From positions 85,333,540 to 85,397,539 of the forward strand of contig CM068839.1 of assembly GCA_028554795.2 (NCBI GenBank): a stretch of 64,000 bases of DNA. Direction: 5' to 3'. Below, piece after piece: positions 8,126 to 22,237 of the stretch. Position 1 is the stretch's first letter, and each line of letters begins with the position of its first letter. The translations under genes and the position numbers were made by a program. This DNA is from Sinohyriopsis cumingii. Lineage: Eukaryota > Mollusca > Bivalvia > Unionida > Unionidae. The notes beneath the pieces were generated by a model. It had not been told where the DNA came from, searched no databases, and saw only the letters and a program-made list of their open reading frames with translations.

Positions 8126-11040
8126 AAATCTCAAACGACGGCATTGGAAGTCCAAAAGTCACGTGATATCAACAACAAACTCCTTTTTAATGTTGTTGTA
8201 GAGAAATTCAATTATATTAAATAAAAAAGTGAGATACTTTTTGTAAAAACCAGCAATCTGGCCAATCTGATTTATCAAGCAGAGAGAACATGTCAACGTG
8301 GTAGTCACGTGATGCAACACAACTCCAGAAGTTGTTCTTGGAATATATAAAAATAGAGAATTTTGTGTTCTTTCGGTTTTGCATTTTTATTACAACCAGC
8401 ATATGACTTTCATTTAATTTTGTTTTCTTTCTCTAGAAAATTTGAAAATGTGGGTTGTTAGATTTGTGAAATCATGAGACTAGCGATGCAAATAGCAAGT
8501 ATCAGGTGACATTTCATCAACGCTGTATTTTTATCCTGTTTTTCTGCACATTAAAGGCAATGATTTTAATACTAATGATTTCTGAGAAATCGATTTCATG
8601 CATGTATCAATAGACCTAACAAAGTTTAAGTTTGCTCGGCCATTCGGTATGTGGCTGTGCTTTGCTACAACCATGTTGGCCTCTTGTGATGCTAGACTGG
8701 TTTTCATACCTTATATGTAATGAAAGATATGGATATCGAGTTGATTTTAAACATACAAGTCTACTAGACGAATCTAATCCACTCAGCATTTGGATTCACT
8801 CAGCATATATGTTTATTGCAAGCACCCAAATGATCCATACTGCACCCTCCGAATATTCTGGTTAGAACTTGATAAATTAAACACGATCAGTTTAGTTACG
8901 GCTCAGTCACATGATTGTTTTGGGCATCAATTGGTGGCGGAAAATTACCGAGTTTTCCGGACTTTTATCAATATTTGCAAAATTCAAGGACTTTTCACGG
9001 TCGGGATTTTTTTTATATTTCTCTCCACTTTTTCCTGACAGCGTGGGAACCCTGAATTAACAGATAGGTATAATACATCATAATTAATTAATCTTGGGAA
9101 AATCCACAAATAATCAATTACAGTAGTATGACTTTTCCACAAGGGCCCATACTCGCTTAGAAGTAGAGTCCAACTGCAAACATTGCAACATAGATCTGCT
9201 ATCGCATAATGAGATCAAGGTCTTTGAGAATAGATACGGTAATAGACAACAAGGTATCTAAACAAAATTTTTCCATCAAAGAATACACCAAACCATTCTT
9301 ATTCTATGAGGTAATACTACTGAATCTGTCTGAAAATAAAGTAATATACATAAGATTCATTGACCATGTTTTGTGGTTATCAAAACCTCAGTGATTTATA
9401 ATGTAACATCATAATAAAATTATATAAAGAAAAACATGCCACAAAAACAAGATAAAATGTGGAAGTGTTATATTAAAAAATCATAACATAATTAAAGAGA
9501 ACAAAGATATATACCATAAATACATCTTAAGTAGCTTACAAAAGAAATTTTTGGAAGCTTGTCTTCCTGTAAGCCAAAGGATGCAAAATAAAGTGGGAGA
9601 TGATATCAAATTAGTTCCACAAAATGTAAGTGTAGTAAACATTAATGAAACGTTATCTGTTAAAAATGCACTTTCTCGAAAGAACTATGGACCTTTTTAA
9701 ATTCTGAGATACCCTGCTTTACTCACCCCATAAATAACACATCATACTTTAATTAACTAAAGTTTCTGGAACTAAGCTTTTGAAAGGTAAGTTGAAAAAC
9801 TGGATTATTTATTTTCCGTATTTAACTTGGAAACCAGTTAGTGATAATCTATATGCTGTGGGGTTTGACTTAGGTTTATATGAAATTGTCACAGCATCCA
9901 TCCCAATCACTGCAAGATTTGTAAAGGTTTATATGAAATTGTCACATCATCCATACCATTCACTGCAAGATTTGTAAAAATAAGAAGACTACAAATGAAG
10001 CAATTTCTGAAAACTCAATTTAAATTTTGTGATATGTTTATCTTTGCTTAAGACAGACACATACTGGTATTATCACAAATTAGACTGGCTTTTGGTATGA
10101 CTCAGAAAGGCTTTGATAATCTAAAGTTGCTGTTGTTAAAGGAACAGTCATACAAAGTTTGATTAACACTAACTCAATTTTTATAGAGAGATGAAACTGA
10201 AGGTATTTAAAGTCAGACAAGAGCTTGGGAAACTATCCGGAACTTGTTTCTTAATCAGAGATTGTCCCTACAAACATTCTTGCTCAATCTGATCAAAACT
10301 GGCTTTGACATTTTAAATTTGTTCAAAAACGGTTTTGCATCTGGTTGCCATGGAAGCCACTCCAGGCATTAATGTCACACAGTATATCCTAAGAAACATT
10401 CCTGCAAGGTTTGATCGAAATATATTCTGCAAACGTCAAAAACATGTTTTACACAAGGTTGTGACATAAACTACTCCAATGCAAGGGAAGCCACTTTGAC
10501 ATAATTTGGGCAGAGCATATCCTAAACATTTATATGAAGTTTAATGAAAATCAGTGGTGCACAATTTTATCTTAGAAGTCTAAATTAGAAAGCAGTAATG
10601 GGCTGATAATAGAAGCAGGACCAAGAAGTAAAATAAAATGACAGCCTTTTAATATACAGTGTACACTGGTATAGTCATGCAGAATCCACCTTACATAGGT
10701 TCCGTCCACCTAAAAATGAGTCCATGAAGCACCATATTTTGAATGCACATTGTATTTATACATGTACACCTAAGAAAAGAAAAGAAACTCAAACCGTGCA
10801 CAACCTTTGGTCCTGTGATCAAGAAATATATATATTCATTCACTCCAAAAAAGGGAAACATTTCAAAGGCTTTAGAATTATAAGGCAAAACAAAACTGTA
10901 CTTACAACTTCACTAATATAGTGTACAGTTATTTATTCTTTAACACGTATTTTAATGATATTAACAAGATATCTTTACTTAAGTCATGCAACACTAATAA
11001 AAGACCTTCATACAGTTGTCTGCCTTGCCTGTGCAAACAA

Positions 11041-11536
11041 ACCAGAAAACATCTTCAGTAGCTAATGTTCTGATATGATAACACTATCTACACCTTAGCA
11101 TATCAAGCAGGTATTTCTGTGCTTCGAGTCTTTGAATCTCATTGTGAACACTGTTCATAAATGATCAAGACAATGGGACCACATAACTTGAATGGGCTCA
11201 TAAATAAGCAATTTTCCACTGCCAGTTTGCGTTTGTACAAATGTCTTTCAATCGAATACACCTGCAACAATAGCTTTCCTCTTGTATGTAGTCAAACTTT
11301 CGATGCTGAACTTACAAAGTATCCCTTCTGAAGTCAACTGCATCCAACATTTTTGACCAATGTACAATTCAAATGCTGTTACATGCTATTGGTTAGTTGG
11401 CATTACATACTAAGAGAGGCAACTCATGAAATCCAATAGATGTTGCTAGGACAAAGCACTAAAATATCTGTTTGAGCTGCCAAGGTGTAGATAGGTTATC
11501 ATATTTGAACCCTGCCTAGTGAAGATGACCAGAAAA
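11041..11536. mobile_element. Long-TIR element (unit 2)
   Basis: Element 11050-11527, 478 bp because of one extra base in an altered patch near 11372. The 9-bp flanking repeat is intact on both sides. Confidence 0.75.
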
Positions 11537-12076
11537 TGTAATTAGAGTTAACTGTATTTTCTTTAGGATTTATTTATTTTTATTTATTTAATTTTAAATG
11601 TCATCTTTAAGATTTTCATACTTTTATCAAACACTACTTTAGATAACATACATTATTATACTATTTACAACTATACTAATGTTGATAAGCTTTTCAAATA
11701 GAGCACATACATTCTTCTTATGAATATGTACACTCGTAAATATATCAAATCAAACAGATATGCAAATATTCAACAGTTTAAACTTTCAAGTCTATCAATA
11801 TCTTAACAAAATTTATTTTCAACAGCTTGCGTTTTAATCATGCAGTGGGTGGAACATGGTTCCTCCTTCAACAATATGATTATCAAGGAGAAAACAAACC
11901 CTACAAATTACACAAATCATAACCTTGTTGAGTGAAACCTCTTGTGTCACTCCAAGAGATTTCAATCAAATGAAGATTGGTCGAAAGTCTTGAGTATTTC
12001 TTCCTAATGCCAAAAAAGAGCTGGGGCTCCAGACTGAGCTTTTGTGTTAAAATTTTGAGACAAGTGTATCCAGGTT

Positions 12077-12164
12077 CAGTGGAACCCCGCTATAACGCGA
12101 TAATTGGGGTCCACAAAAGTGGATCGCGTTAATATCGGGGTCACGTTAAGGCGGGGTTTTACAG
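12077..12164. mobile_element. pogo-like MITE (unit 2)
   Basis: 88 bp, same as unit 1. Confidence 0.6.
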
Positions 12165-12559
12165 TATTTTACTTTTTTGAGAGAACAACTCATTGGCAAA
12201 TATACGTGTATTCATGTCTACGGTATATGATGAATAGGGTATCAACACCGTTTAACATCGTGCCGTCGTGGCATTCAGTTCATCTATAATGCATGTAATT
12301 CCATTGAAAAATTGCACACAGATTTACAATATTCAATATTATTTCCCCTGATCATTGTATCTGAATTATCAACACCGTTTACTTGCCGTCTGATATCACT
12401 GTGCGAGCTGTAATTGTATAATGTTGTGGCAGTATTCGAGTAAACACCCAAAACAATTTACCGTAGACAGAAAAGATAATCATCGTTGTCATACACGCGA
12501 TAACGTGATGCTGACCTGTCTTGAGTGTAATCGAAGTAGAGGCGCTGGCGCCTTGGGTG

Positions 12560-13511
12560 CTAGTTAAGTGATCGGGGTGGTAATTGTGTGTCCTCGGGAA
12601 TTACTTGTAATTGTTCACGTGTGAATCCACGTTGAGGAGCAGTCGAATCCAGCATGTAGATTGCTGGTCTACCAGTGGATCTAGTTATGTTAGATATCTT
12701 GTGTGCGGTAATACTCCAGATAGGATCAGTCGCTCTTTTTTTTACCACCTTCAAGTTCACCTGGTTCATATAAATATCTCACAGTGACACTACCCAGTAT
12801 TGGCTGCGCTGAGAAACCACGTCGTTGTACAGGTACATGTTTTTTAGTGACAGCGATGGCAGGTTTCATGTTGGTTGTTCGAGTAATTTCATTATTTAGC
12901 GCAGCTATCACGCTTGGTAATCTTGCAACCCATTCACGAGATCTCTTATCCTGAATGAATTCCTTCGCGTATTGATATCCAAATAACCGCTCAGCAAGTG
13001 TTCGATTAAATCGCTCAACAATTGCCTGATCACGATGAATTGCACTATGTCCTCGCCTGATGGCGACATTATGTTGCTTCATCAACGACGATACTGCGCC
13101 TTGAAATTCTTTACCAGGATCAACTTGTAGCAGCTGTGGCCATCGTAGAGGCTCTCGTTGATAAATTCGTTCAAGCGCAGAAGCAACCTCAGATGCTGTT
13201 TTAGTCGCTAACGGTTCCGCATCTTTGTATCTACTTGCAATATCAACTACAGTTAACGCGTACTTGTACGTTCGGCGACGAATGGTATCATGTGGCAGAA
13301 ATAATATAGCAGCCTGATGAACTTCATTTGGCACAACATCGAAATGTGCAAAGTGAATTTGTTTAGGCGGTGGTTGGTAAATTTGCCATATTGCCTGTTT
13401 GGATAACCAATTCTTAGCAGTATCACGTGTGACTTTTGCTGCGTTGGCAAGCTTGCCGATTGCTGCGCTACCTCTCCAGTATCCTCTTGGGGAATAATAA
13501 ATCGACTCCAT
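12560..13511 (-). pseudogene. Integrase, frameshifted, D68A (unit 2)
   Basis: Same state as unit 1. Codon 68 (13308-13310) reads Ala and the T8 run at 12736-12743 breaks the frame; the first frame ends at 12726. The second and third acidic residues are intact. Confidence 0.93.
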
Positions 13512-13516
13512 TATAA

Positions 13517-14046
13517 TTAATTACCAGTGCCTAATACAAGCTTAGATTTCATCGCAGATTTTATTAACCAGCTAGCTAACTTTTCTTTGAAAGATTTATC
13601 AGTGATGGCATTTAACGCGTGAATTTCACATGCGCGAGATGCCTATCTTGTAGATCCTTACTTCGGTAAGCTACATCATGGACATGGCATGCTTTATCGA
13701 TAGCAATTATCGGGTACTCACCTGGATTGGGTTGATTTAAGGCATCAAGCCTGATATCAAGTCGGGTTCCAGGACCACAGTAATTATATCCTGGAAGATG
13801 TTTTTCTCCTGGGTATTTAGCCCACGGAGTTCCTGGTAATTTTCCTAACTTGGCCGCGATATCACCTCTTTTTTTTGTTTAATTGACTTTGGTTTCGGCG
13901 CTCCACCTGACGGAATTAATTTTTAACTTTTTTGTGCCGCATCGTTCACACTTGCCTGTAAGCGCTTGTCGATTATTTTTTGTTGTAGTGGATGTTATGT
14001 TTGCAGTTGGGGTACGTGCTCTACATTTCACACAATATAAATCCAT
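13517..14046 (-). pseudogene. Zinc-ribbon/PLA2-like protein, two frameshifts (unit 2)
   Basis: Carries the same extra base early in the linker as unit 1 plus T8 instead of T9 in the linker homopolymer. The two shifts nearly cancel, but a stop lies between them, so the PLA2 part is not reached. Confidence 0.77.
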
Positions 14047-14066
14047 ATTATTTTATAATATATCTA

Positions 14067-14705
14067 ATGGAGATCACTGACTTTTCTGCTACAAAACGAC
14101 GAGAGCCAATCAAACATAACTCGGTGCTACCAAATTCAATTCGAATGATTATTATAGGCCCATCTGGAAGTGGTAAGACGCAGTTGTTACTTAATTTAAT
14201 AATGAAGTGGATGAAGTGGAATAAGTTGTATTTGGTAGCTCCATCTGTGGATGATCAGCGATGCTACAGCGTGTTAAAAGATTTTAATGAGAATGCAAAA
14301 TCGATAAGCTGCGACGATGATGTTGTTGAATTTATTACTAGTATTGATGAATCAACAAGTATGGATGATATTGATGGAAGTATTAATAATTTAGTCATGT
14401 ACGACGATGTGATGTTGGACAAACAATCAAATCCTGCCAGGATATTCTCACGCGGCAGACATAAAAATGTAGATGTGATTTATGTAACTCAACGATATAT
14501 ACAAATCCCAAAAGTGATCAGGGACAACTGTAACATTCTTGCGCTGTTCAACAGCGTTGACACACACACGTTACGAAATAAACATCAGACTTGGTGCAGC
14601 GGCGATATGGATATAAATAAGTTTAAACATTTCTTTAGTCGTGCTCAGGCAAAACCACATGGGTTTGTAACGCTAAATTTACATGATCCTCGAACACGGT
14701 ATTGA
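14067..14705 (+). CDS. Packaging ATPase (unit 2)
   Basis: Full 212-codon frame, protein identical to unit 1 as far as I can read. Walker A and B and the TQRY and RDN motifs are intact. Confidence 0.92.
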   Translation: MEITDFSATKRREPIKHNSVLPNSIRMIIIGPSGSGKTQLLLNLIMKWMKWNKLYLVAPSVDDQRCYSVLKDFNENAKSISCDDDVVEFITSIDESTSMDDIDGSINNLVMYDDVMLDKQSNPARIFSRGRHKNVDVIYVTQRYIQIPKVIRDNCNILALFNSVDTHTLRNKHQTWCSGDMDINKFKHFFSRAQAKPHGFVTLNLHDPRTRY

Positions 14706-15322
14706 GTCGGGTTAGATACAATTTTCAGCTAGAGAGCAGCAGAGGGGGCGACGACAACAGCACGCAGCAACAATGGCGACAATTATGTTTACAACGAAGC
14801 ACCCTCGCGGTTTTATTTCGGCGTTTGGAAGTTGTAGGCGGCGCCCCTTTTGACGATGACAACAACAAAACGGCGACAACTGCGTTTACAATGAAGCGTC
14901 AACGCGGTTTTTTAAAGGGCTTATTTCGGCGTTTGGAGGCTTCTAAAAGTTGTGGGATGCTGCTTAAATTTCCAGGGTTTTTAAAGGACGAAATTAATTT
15001 TTTCAAGGTTCACCTATGACCATTACTGAATGGAATTAAAGAACATTTTAGATTGCAAAACATGCATTTTCTAAATCTAAAGATGTTTCTCTTTCAAGAC
15101 TCGCCATAACATCTAAGTCAGAAAAGACGATCGTGTACAAAACCACAAAATGTATCACATGAAACAAGTTTGATTATATTTCTATAAATTGGCACGTAAA
15201 GTCATTTCAATGTACAGAACACAATTTCTAACATTATTTTGCTGACCTGCATTATGTTGCCAAGTGGTAACAACATAATGAATATAAATTAGTTTTGTTT
15301 CCTTTCAAACCTTTAAGTCGCG

Positions 15323-15324
<2 letters not shown>

Positions 15325-15366
<42 letters not shown>
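15325..15366. repeat. (TG)21 microsatellite (unit 2)
   Basis: Pure TG tract, one repeat longer than in unit 1. Confidence 0.95.
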
Positions 15367-15367
<1 letters not shown>

Positions 15368-18300
15368 ATCTTATAGAAAGCAAACATTTCCTATTAAAGT
15401 ATATATAAAAAACAATAAATGCAAATAATTACAATCTTATATGGAACGAAAAAAATAAAATCCCAAACTAGATTTTTCAAAGAACCTAATCTCCTTTAGA
15501 CGATCTGGTTAAAAATCCATCATTTTAAAAACATTTTCACAAGGGCTGATTTAAATTTTGACAAAAGACCTTCAAAAGTATATACTGTTGTACAAACAAG
15601 GACTGGATTTTATGTAAAATCAACATGTCTTCTTGTAATTCATTAAACCAGTTCCCAAGCCTGTATTGATACATGGGATCTTATCGTGTTTTAATATATA
15701 ATACAAGGGACAACAATTTCTCATTTCAGCTCTGAGATTCAACAATTTGGACTACAAATTTGGCTTAAAACGAATAGAAGTCCATTTTTAATCAAGGTTT
15801 CCTGCGATTATTCTCACCCTATTTCTCATATTTGGGTATTTAGGTTGGGGTGTGGGGTCATTGCTAGTGCATATAGAAAATTTGGAATATGCCGCCACCA
15901 TGCGTAGCGACATATGGTACTCGCTTACCAGTAGGCCTAGCAAATTTAAACTTATATCTACGCATACCTGCATGAAATCGAGAGAAAAGTGATTTATTTT
16001 CTCAAAAATGGCAATTATTATAAACGTTATATCTTTAATCCGCCGAGACTAGACGAAACTACGGCATAGATGAAACCTGACCCTGTACTCGCCATCTGCA
16101 TTACTAGTCACATGACTTCACAAATCTCAAACGTTTTCTTTATTTTGTTTTTGTGGGGTTTAACGCAATTTTTCAGCACACGATTGGCTATACATGGCGG
16201 CCAGTATTAATGGTGGAGGAAGAACCCAGGAAAACTCCGGAAAGAACCACCGACCCTCGAGAAGCTACTGGCAAGCTTCCTCACATACCCACATTGGAAA
16301 TCTCAAACGACGGCATTGGAAGTCCAAAAGTCACGTGATATCAACAACAAACTCCTTTTTAATGTTGTTGTAGAGAAATTCAATTATATTAAATAAAAAA
16401 GTGAGATACTTTTTGTAAAAACCAGCAATCTGGCCAATCTGATTTATCAAGCAGAGAGAACATGTCAACGTGGTAGTCACGTGATGCAACACAACTCCAG
16501 AAGTTGTTCTTGGAATATATAAAAATAGAGAATTTTGTGTTCTTTCGGTTTTGCATTTTTATTACAACCAGCATATGACTTTCATTTAATTTTGTTTTCT
16601 TTCTCTAGAAAATTTGAAAATGTGGGTTGTTAGATTTGTGAAATCATGAGACTAGCGATGCAAATAGCAAGTATCAGGTGACATTTCATCAACGCTGTAT
16701 TTTTATCCTGTTTTTCTGCACATTAAAGGCAATGATTTTAATACTAATGATTTCTGAGAAATCGATTTCATGCATGTATCAATAGACCTAACAAAGTTTA
16801 AGTTTGCTCGGCCATTCGGTATGTGGCTGTGCTTTGCTACAACCATGTTGGCCTCTTGTGATGCTAGACTGGTTTTCATACCTTATATGTAATGAAAGAT
16901 ATGGATATCGAGTTGATTTTAAACATACAAGTCTACTAGACGAATCTAATCCACTCAGCATTTGGATTCACTCAGCATATATGTTTATTGCAAGCACCCA
17001 AATGATCCATACTGCACCCTCCGAATATTCTGGTTAGAACTTGATAAATTAAACACGATCAGTTTAGTTACGGCTCAGTCACATGATTGTTTTGGGCATC
17101 AATTGGTGGCGGAAAATTACCGAGTTTTCCGGACTTTTATCAATATTTGCAAAATTCAAGGACTTTTCACGGTCGGGATTTTTTTTATATTTCTCTCCAC
17201 TTTTTCCTGACAGCGTGGGAACCCTGAATTAACAGATAGGTATAATACATCATAATTAATTAATCTTGGGAAAATCCACAAATAATCAATTACAGTAGTA
17301 TGACTTTTCCACAAGGGCCCATACTCGCTTAGAAGTAGAGTCCAACTGCAAACATTGCAACATAGATCTGCTATCGCATAATGAGATCAAGGTCTTTGAG
17401 AATAGATACGGTAATAGACAACAAGGTATCTAAACAAAATTTTTCCATCAAAGAATACACCAAACCATTCTTATTCTATGAGGTAATACTACTGAATCTG
17501 TCTGAAAATAAAGTAATATACATAAGATTCATTGACCATGTTTTGTGGTTATCAAAACCTCAGTGATTTATAATGTAACATCATAATAAAATTATATAAA
17601 GAAAAACATGCCACAAAAACAAGATAAAATGTGGAAGTGTTATATTAAAAAATCATAACATAATTAAAGAGAACAAAGATATATACCATAAATACATCTT
17701 AAGTAGCTTACAAAAGAAATTTTTGGAAGCTTGTCTTCCTGTAAGCCAAAGGATGCAAAATAAAGTGGGAGATGATATCAAATTAGTTCCACAAAATGTA
17801 AGTGTAGTAAACATTAATGAAACGTTATCTGTTAAAAATGCACTTTCTCGAAAGAACTATGGACCTTTTTAAATTCTGAGATACCCTGCTTTACTCACCC
17901 CATAAATAACACATCATACTTTAATTAACTAAAGTTTCTGGAACTAAGCTTTTGAAAGGTAAGTTGAAAAACTGGATTATTTATTTTCCGTATTTAACTT
18001 GGAAACCAGTTAGTGATAATCTATATGCTGTGGGGTTTGACTTAGGTTTATATGAAATTGTCACAGCATCCATCCCAATCACTGCAAGATTTGTAAAGGT
18101 TTATATGAAATTGTCACATCATCCATACCATTCACTGCAAGATTTGTAAAAATAAGAAGACTACAAATGAAGCAATTTCTGAAAACTCAATTTAAATTTT
18201 GTGATATGTTTATCTTTGCTTAAGACAGACACATACTGGTATTATCACAAATTAGACTGGCTTTTGGTATGACTCAGAAAGGCTTTGATAATCTAAAGTT

Positions 18301-19212
18301 GCTGTTGTTAAAGGAACAGTCATACAAAGTTTGATTAACACTAACTCAATTTTTATAGAGAGATGAAACTGAAGGTATTTAAAGTCAGACAAGAGCTTGG
18401 GAAACTATCCGGAACTTGTTTCTTAATCAGAGATTGTCCCTACAAACATTCTTGCTCAATCTGATCAAAACTGGCTTTGACATTTTAAATTTGTTCAAAA
18501 ACGGTTTTGCATCTGGTTGCCATGGAAGCCACTCCAGGCATTAATGTCACACAGTATATCCTAAGAAACATTCCTGCAAGGTTTGATCGAAATATATTCT
18601 GCAAACGTCAAAAACATGTTTTACACAAGGTTGTGACATAAACTACTCCAATGCAAGGGAAGCCACTTTGACATAATTTGGGCAGAGCATATCCTAAACA
18701 TTTATATGAAGTTTAATGAAAATCAGTGGTGCACAATTTTATCTTAGAAGTCTAAATTAGAAAGCAGTAATGGGCTGATAATAGAAGCAGGACCAAGAAG
18801 TAAAATAAAATGACAGCCTTTTAATATACAGTGTACACTGGTATAGTCATGCAGAATCCACCTTACATAGGTTCTGTCCACCTAAAAATGAGTCCATGAA
18901 GCACCATATTTTGAATGCACATTGTATTTATACATGTACACCTAAGAAAAGAAAAGAAACTCAAACCGTGCACAACCTTTGGTCCTGTGATCAAGAAATA
19001 TATATATTCATTCACTCCAAAAAAGGGAAACATTTCAAAGGCTTTAGAATTATAAGGCAAAACAAAACTGTACTTACAACTTCACTAATATAGTGTACAG
19101 TTATTTATTCTTTAACACGTATTTTAATGATATTAACAAGATATCTTTACTTAAGTCATGCAACACTAATAAAAGACCTTCATACAGTTGTCTGCCTTGC
19201 CTGTGCAAACAA

Positions 19213-19707
19213 ACCAGAAAACATCTTCAGTAGCTAATGTTCTGATATGATAACACTATCTACACCTTAGCATATCAAGCAGGTATTTCTGTGCTTCGAG
19301 TCTTTGAATCTCATTGTGAACACTGTTCATAAATGATCAAGACAATGGGACCACATAACTTGAATGGGCTCATAAATAAGCAATTTTCCACTGCCAGTTT
19401 GTGTTTGTACAAATGTCTTTCAATCGAATACACCTGCAACAATAGCTTTCCTCTTGTATGTAGTCAAACTTTCGATGCTGAACTTACAAAGTATCCCTTC
19501 TGAAGTCAACTGCATCCAACATTTTTGACCAATGTACAATTCACAGCTGTTACATGCTATTGGTTAGTTGGCATTACATACTAAGAGAGGCAACTCATGA
19601 AATCCAATAGATGTTGCTAGGACAAAGCACTAAAATATCTGTTTGAGCTGCCAAGGTGTAGATAGGTTATCATATTTGAACCCTGCCTAGTGAAGATGAC
19701 CAGAAAA
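19213..19707. mobile_element. Long-TIR element (unit 3)
   Basis: Element 19222-19698, 477 bp, with perfect 9-bp flanking repeats. Confidence 0.75.
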
Positions 19708-20247
19708 TGTAATTAGAGTTAACTGTATTTTCTTTAGGATTTATTTATTTTTATTTATTTAATTTTAAATGTCATCTTTAAGATTTTCATACTTTTATCA
19801 AACACTACTTTAGATAACATACATTATTATACTATTTACAACTATACTAATGTTGATAAGCTTTTCAAATAGAGCACATACATTCTTCTTATGAATATGT
19901 ACACTCGTAAATATATCAAATCAAACAGATATGCAAATATTCAACAGTTTAAACTTTCAAGTCTATCAATATCTTAACAAAATTTATTTTCAACAGCTTG
20001 CGTTTTAATCATGCAGTGGGTGGAACATGGTTCCTCCTTCAACAATATGATTATCAAGGAGAAAACAAACCCTACAAATTACACAAATCATAACCTTGTT
20101 GAGTGAAACCTCTTGTGTCACTCCAAGAGATTTCAATCAAATGAAGATTGGTCGAAAGTCTTGAGTATTTCTTCCTAATGCCAAAAAAGAGCTGGGGCTC
20201 CAGACTGAGCTTTTGTGTTAAAATTTTGAGACAAGTGTATCCAGGTT

Positions 20248-20335
20248 CAGTGGAACCCCGCTATAACGCGATAATTGGGGTCCACAAAAGTGGATCGCGT
20301 TAATATCGGGGTCACGTTAAGGCGGGGTTTTACAG
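20248..20335. mobile_element. pogo-like MITE (unit 3)
   Basis: 88 bp, same as unit 1. Confidence 0.6.
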
Positions 20336-20730
20336 TATTTTACTTTTTTGAGAGAACAACTCATTGGCAAATATACGTGTATTCATGTCTACGGTATATG
20401 ATGAATAGGGTATCAACACCGTTTAACATCGTGCCGTCGTGGCATTCAGTTCATCTATAATGCATGTAATTCCATTGAAAAATTGCACACAGATTTACAA
20501 TATTCAATATTATTTCCCCTGATGATTGTATCTGAATTATCAACACCGTTTACTTGCCGTCTGATATCACTGTGCGAGCTGTAATTGTATAATGTTGTGG
20601 CAGTATTCGAGTAAACACCCAAAACAATTTACCGTAGACAGAAAAGATAATCATCGTTGTCATACACGCGATAACGTGATGCTGACCTGTCTTGAGTGTA
20701 ATCGAAGTAGAGGCGCTGGCGCCTTGGGTG

Positions 20731-21682
20731 CTAGTTAAGTGATCGGGGTGGTAATTGTGTGTCCTCGGGAATTACTTGTAATTGTTCACGTGTGAATCCA
20801 CGTTGAGGAGCAGTCGAATCCAGCATGTAGATTGCTGGTCTACCAGTGGATCTAGTTATGTTAGATATCTTGTGTGCGGTAATACTCCAGATAGGATCAG
20901 TCGCTCTTTTTTTTACCACCTTCAAGTTCACCTGGTTCATATAAATATCTCACAGTGACACTACCCAGTATTGGCTGCGCTGAGAAACCACGTCGTTGTA
21001 CAGGTACATGTTTTTTAGTGACAGCGATGGCAGGTTTCATGTTGGTTGTTCGAGTAATTTCATTATTTAGCGCAGCTATCACGCTTGGTAATCTTGCAAC
21101 CCATTCACGAGATCTCTTATCCTGAATGAATTCCTTCGCGTATTGATATCCAAATAACCGCTCAGCAAGTGTTCGATTAAATCGCTCAACAATTGCCTGA
21201 TCACGATGAATTGCACTATGTCCTCGCCTGATGGCGACATTATGTTGCTTCATCAACGACGATACTGCGCCTTGAAATTCTTTACCAGGATCAACTTGTA
21301 GCAGCTGTGGCCATCGTAGAGGCTCTCGTTGATAAATTCGTTCAAGCGCAGAAGCAACCTCAGATGCTGTTTTAGTCGCTAACGGTTCCGCATCTTTGTA
21401 TCTACTTGCAATATCAACTACAGTTAACGCGTACTTGTACGTTCGGCGACGAATGGTATCATGTGGCAGAAATAATATAGCAGCCTGATGAACTTCATTT
21501 GGCACAACATCGAAATGTGCAAAGTGAATTTGTTTAGGCGGTGGTTGGTAAATTTGCCATATTGCCTGTTTGGATAACCAATTCTTAGCAGTATCACGTG
21601 TGACTTTTGCTGCGTTGGCAAGCTTGCCGATTGCTGCGCTACCTCTCCAGTATCCTCTTGGGGAATAATAAATCGACTCCAT
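20731..21682 (-). pseudogene. Integrase, frameshifted, D68A (unit 3)
   Basis: Codon 68 (21479-21481) reads Ala and T8 at 20907-20914 shifts the frame; the first frame ends at 20897. No other change from units 1 and 2 was noticed in the protein. Confidence 0.93.
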
Positions 21683-21687
21683 TATAA

Positions 21688-22217
21688 TTAATTACCAGTG
21701 CCTAATACAAGCTTAGATTTCATCGCAGATTTTATTAACCAGCTAGCTAACTTTTCTTTGAAAGATTTATCAGTGATGGCATTTAACGCGTGAATTTCAC
21801 ATGCGCGAGATGCCTATCTTGTAGATCCTTACTTCGGTAAGCTACATCATGGACATGGCATGCTTTATCGATAGCAATTATCGGGTACTCACCTGGATTG
21901 GGTTGATTTAAGGCATCAAGCCTGATATCAAGTCGGGTTCCAGGACCACAGTAATTATATCCTGGAAGATGTTTTTCTCCTGGGTATTTAGCCCACGGAG
22001 TTCCTGGTAATTTTCCTAACTTGGCCGCGATATCACCTCTTTTTTTTGTTTAATTGACTTTGGTTTCGGCGCTCCACCTGACGGAATTAATTTTTAACTT
22101 TTTTGTGCCGCATCGTTCACACTTGCCTGTAAGCGCTTGTCGATTATTTTTTGTTGTAGTGGATGTTATGTTTGCAGTTGGGGTACGTGCTCTACATTTC
22201 ACACAATATAAATCCAT
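21688..22217 (-). pseudogene. Zinc-ribbon/PLA2-like protein, two frameshifts (unit 3)
   Basis: Same lesions as unit 2: extra base early in the linker, T8 run, single 18-bp repeat. Confidence 0.77.
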
Positions 22218-22237
22218 ATTATTTTATAATATATCTA

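Larger units (their letters stand above)
1..8170. repeat. Tandem array unit 1 (8170 bp)
   Basis: First full unit of the head-to-tail array. The same order of landmarks recurs at a spacing of 8162-8190 bp through the whole window. Unit boundaries used here are arbitrary in phase, set by the window start. This copy has (TG)20, T9 in the PLA2 gene linker, one copy of the 18-bp linker repeat, and a private base near 3148 inside the long-TIR element. Near 3717 it shares an 'aagaag' variant with units 6-8 but not with units 2-5, an early sign of mosaic ancestry. Confidence 0.98.
8171..16342. repeat. Tandem array unit 2 (8172 bp)
   Basis: Second unit. Private differences include c at 10703, c at 11230, an altered patch with one extra base near 11372, and t at 14850. 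It carries (TG)21 and T8 in the PLA2 linker. It is otherwise almost identical to units 1 and 3. Confidence 0.98.

Noticed and set aside
1-8170. Complete Polinton with polymerase, capsid and terminal repeats
   Set aside because: No polymerase B, capsid or protease frames and no viral terminal inverted repeats are present; only three genes in about 2.1 kb.
8171-8205. Inverted repeat caacaaca/tgttgttg at the chosen unit boundary
   Set aside because: The boundary is set by the window start and has no biological meaning; the 8-bp arms alone are weak evidence.
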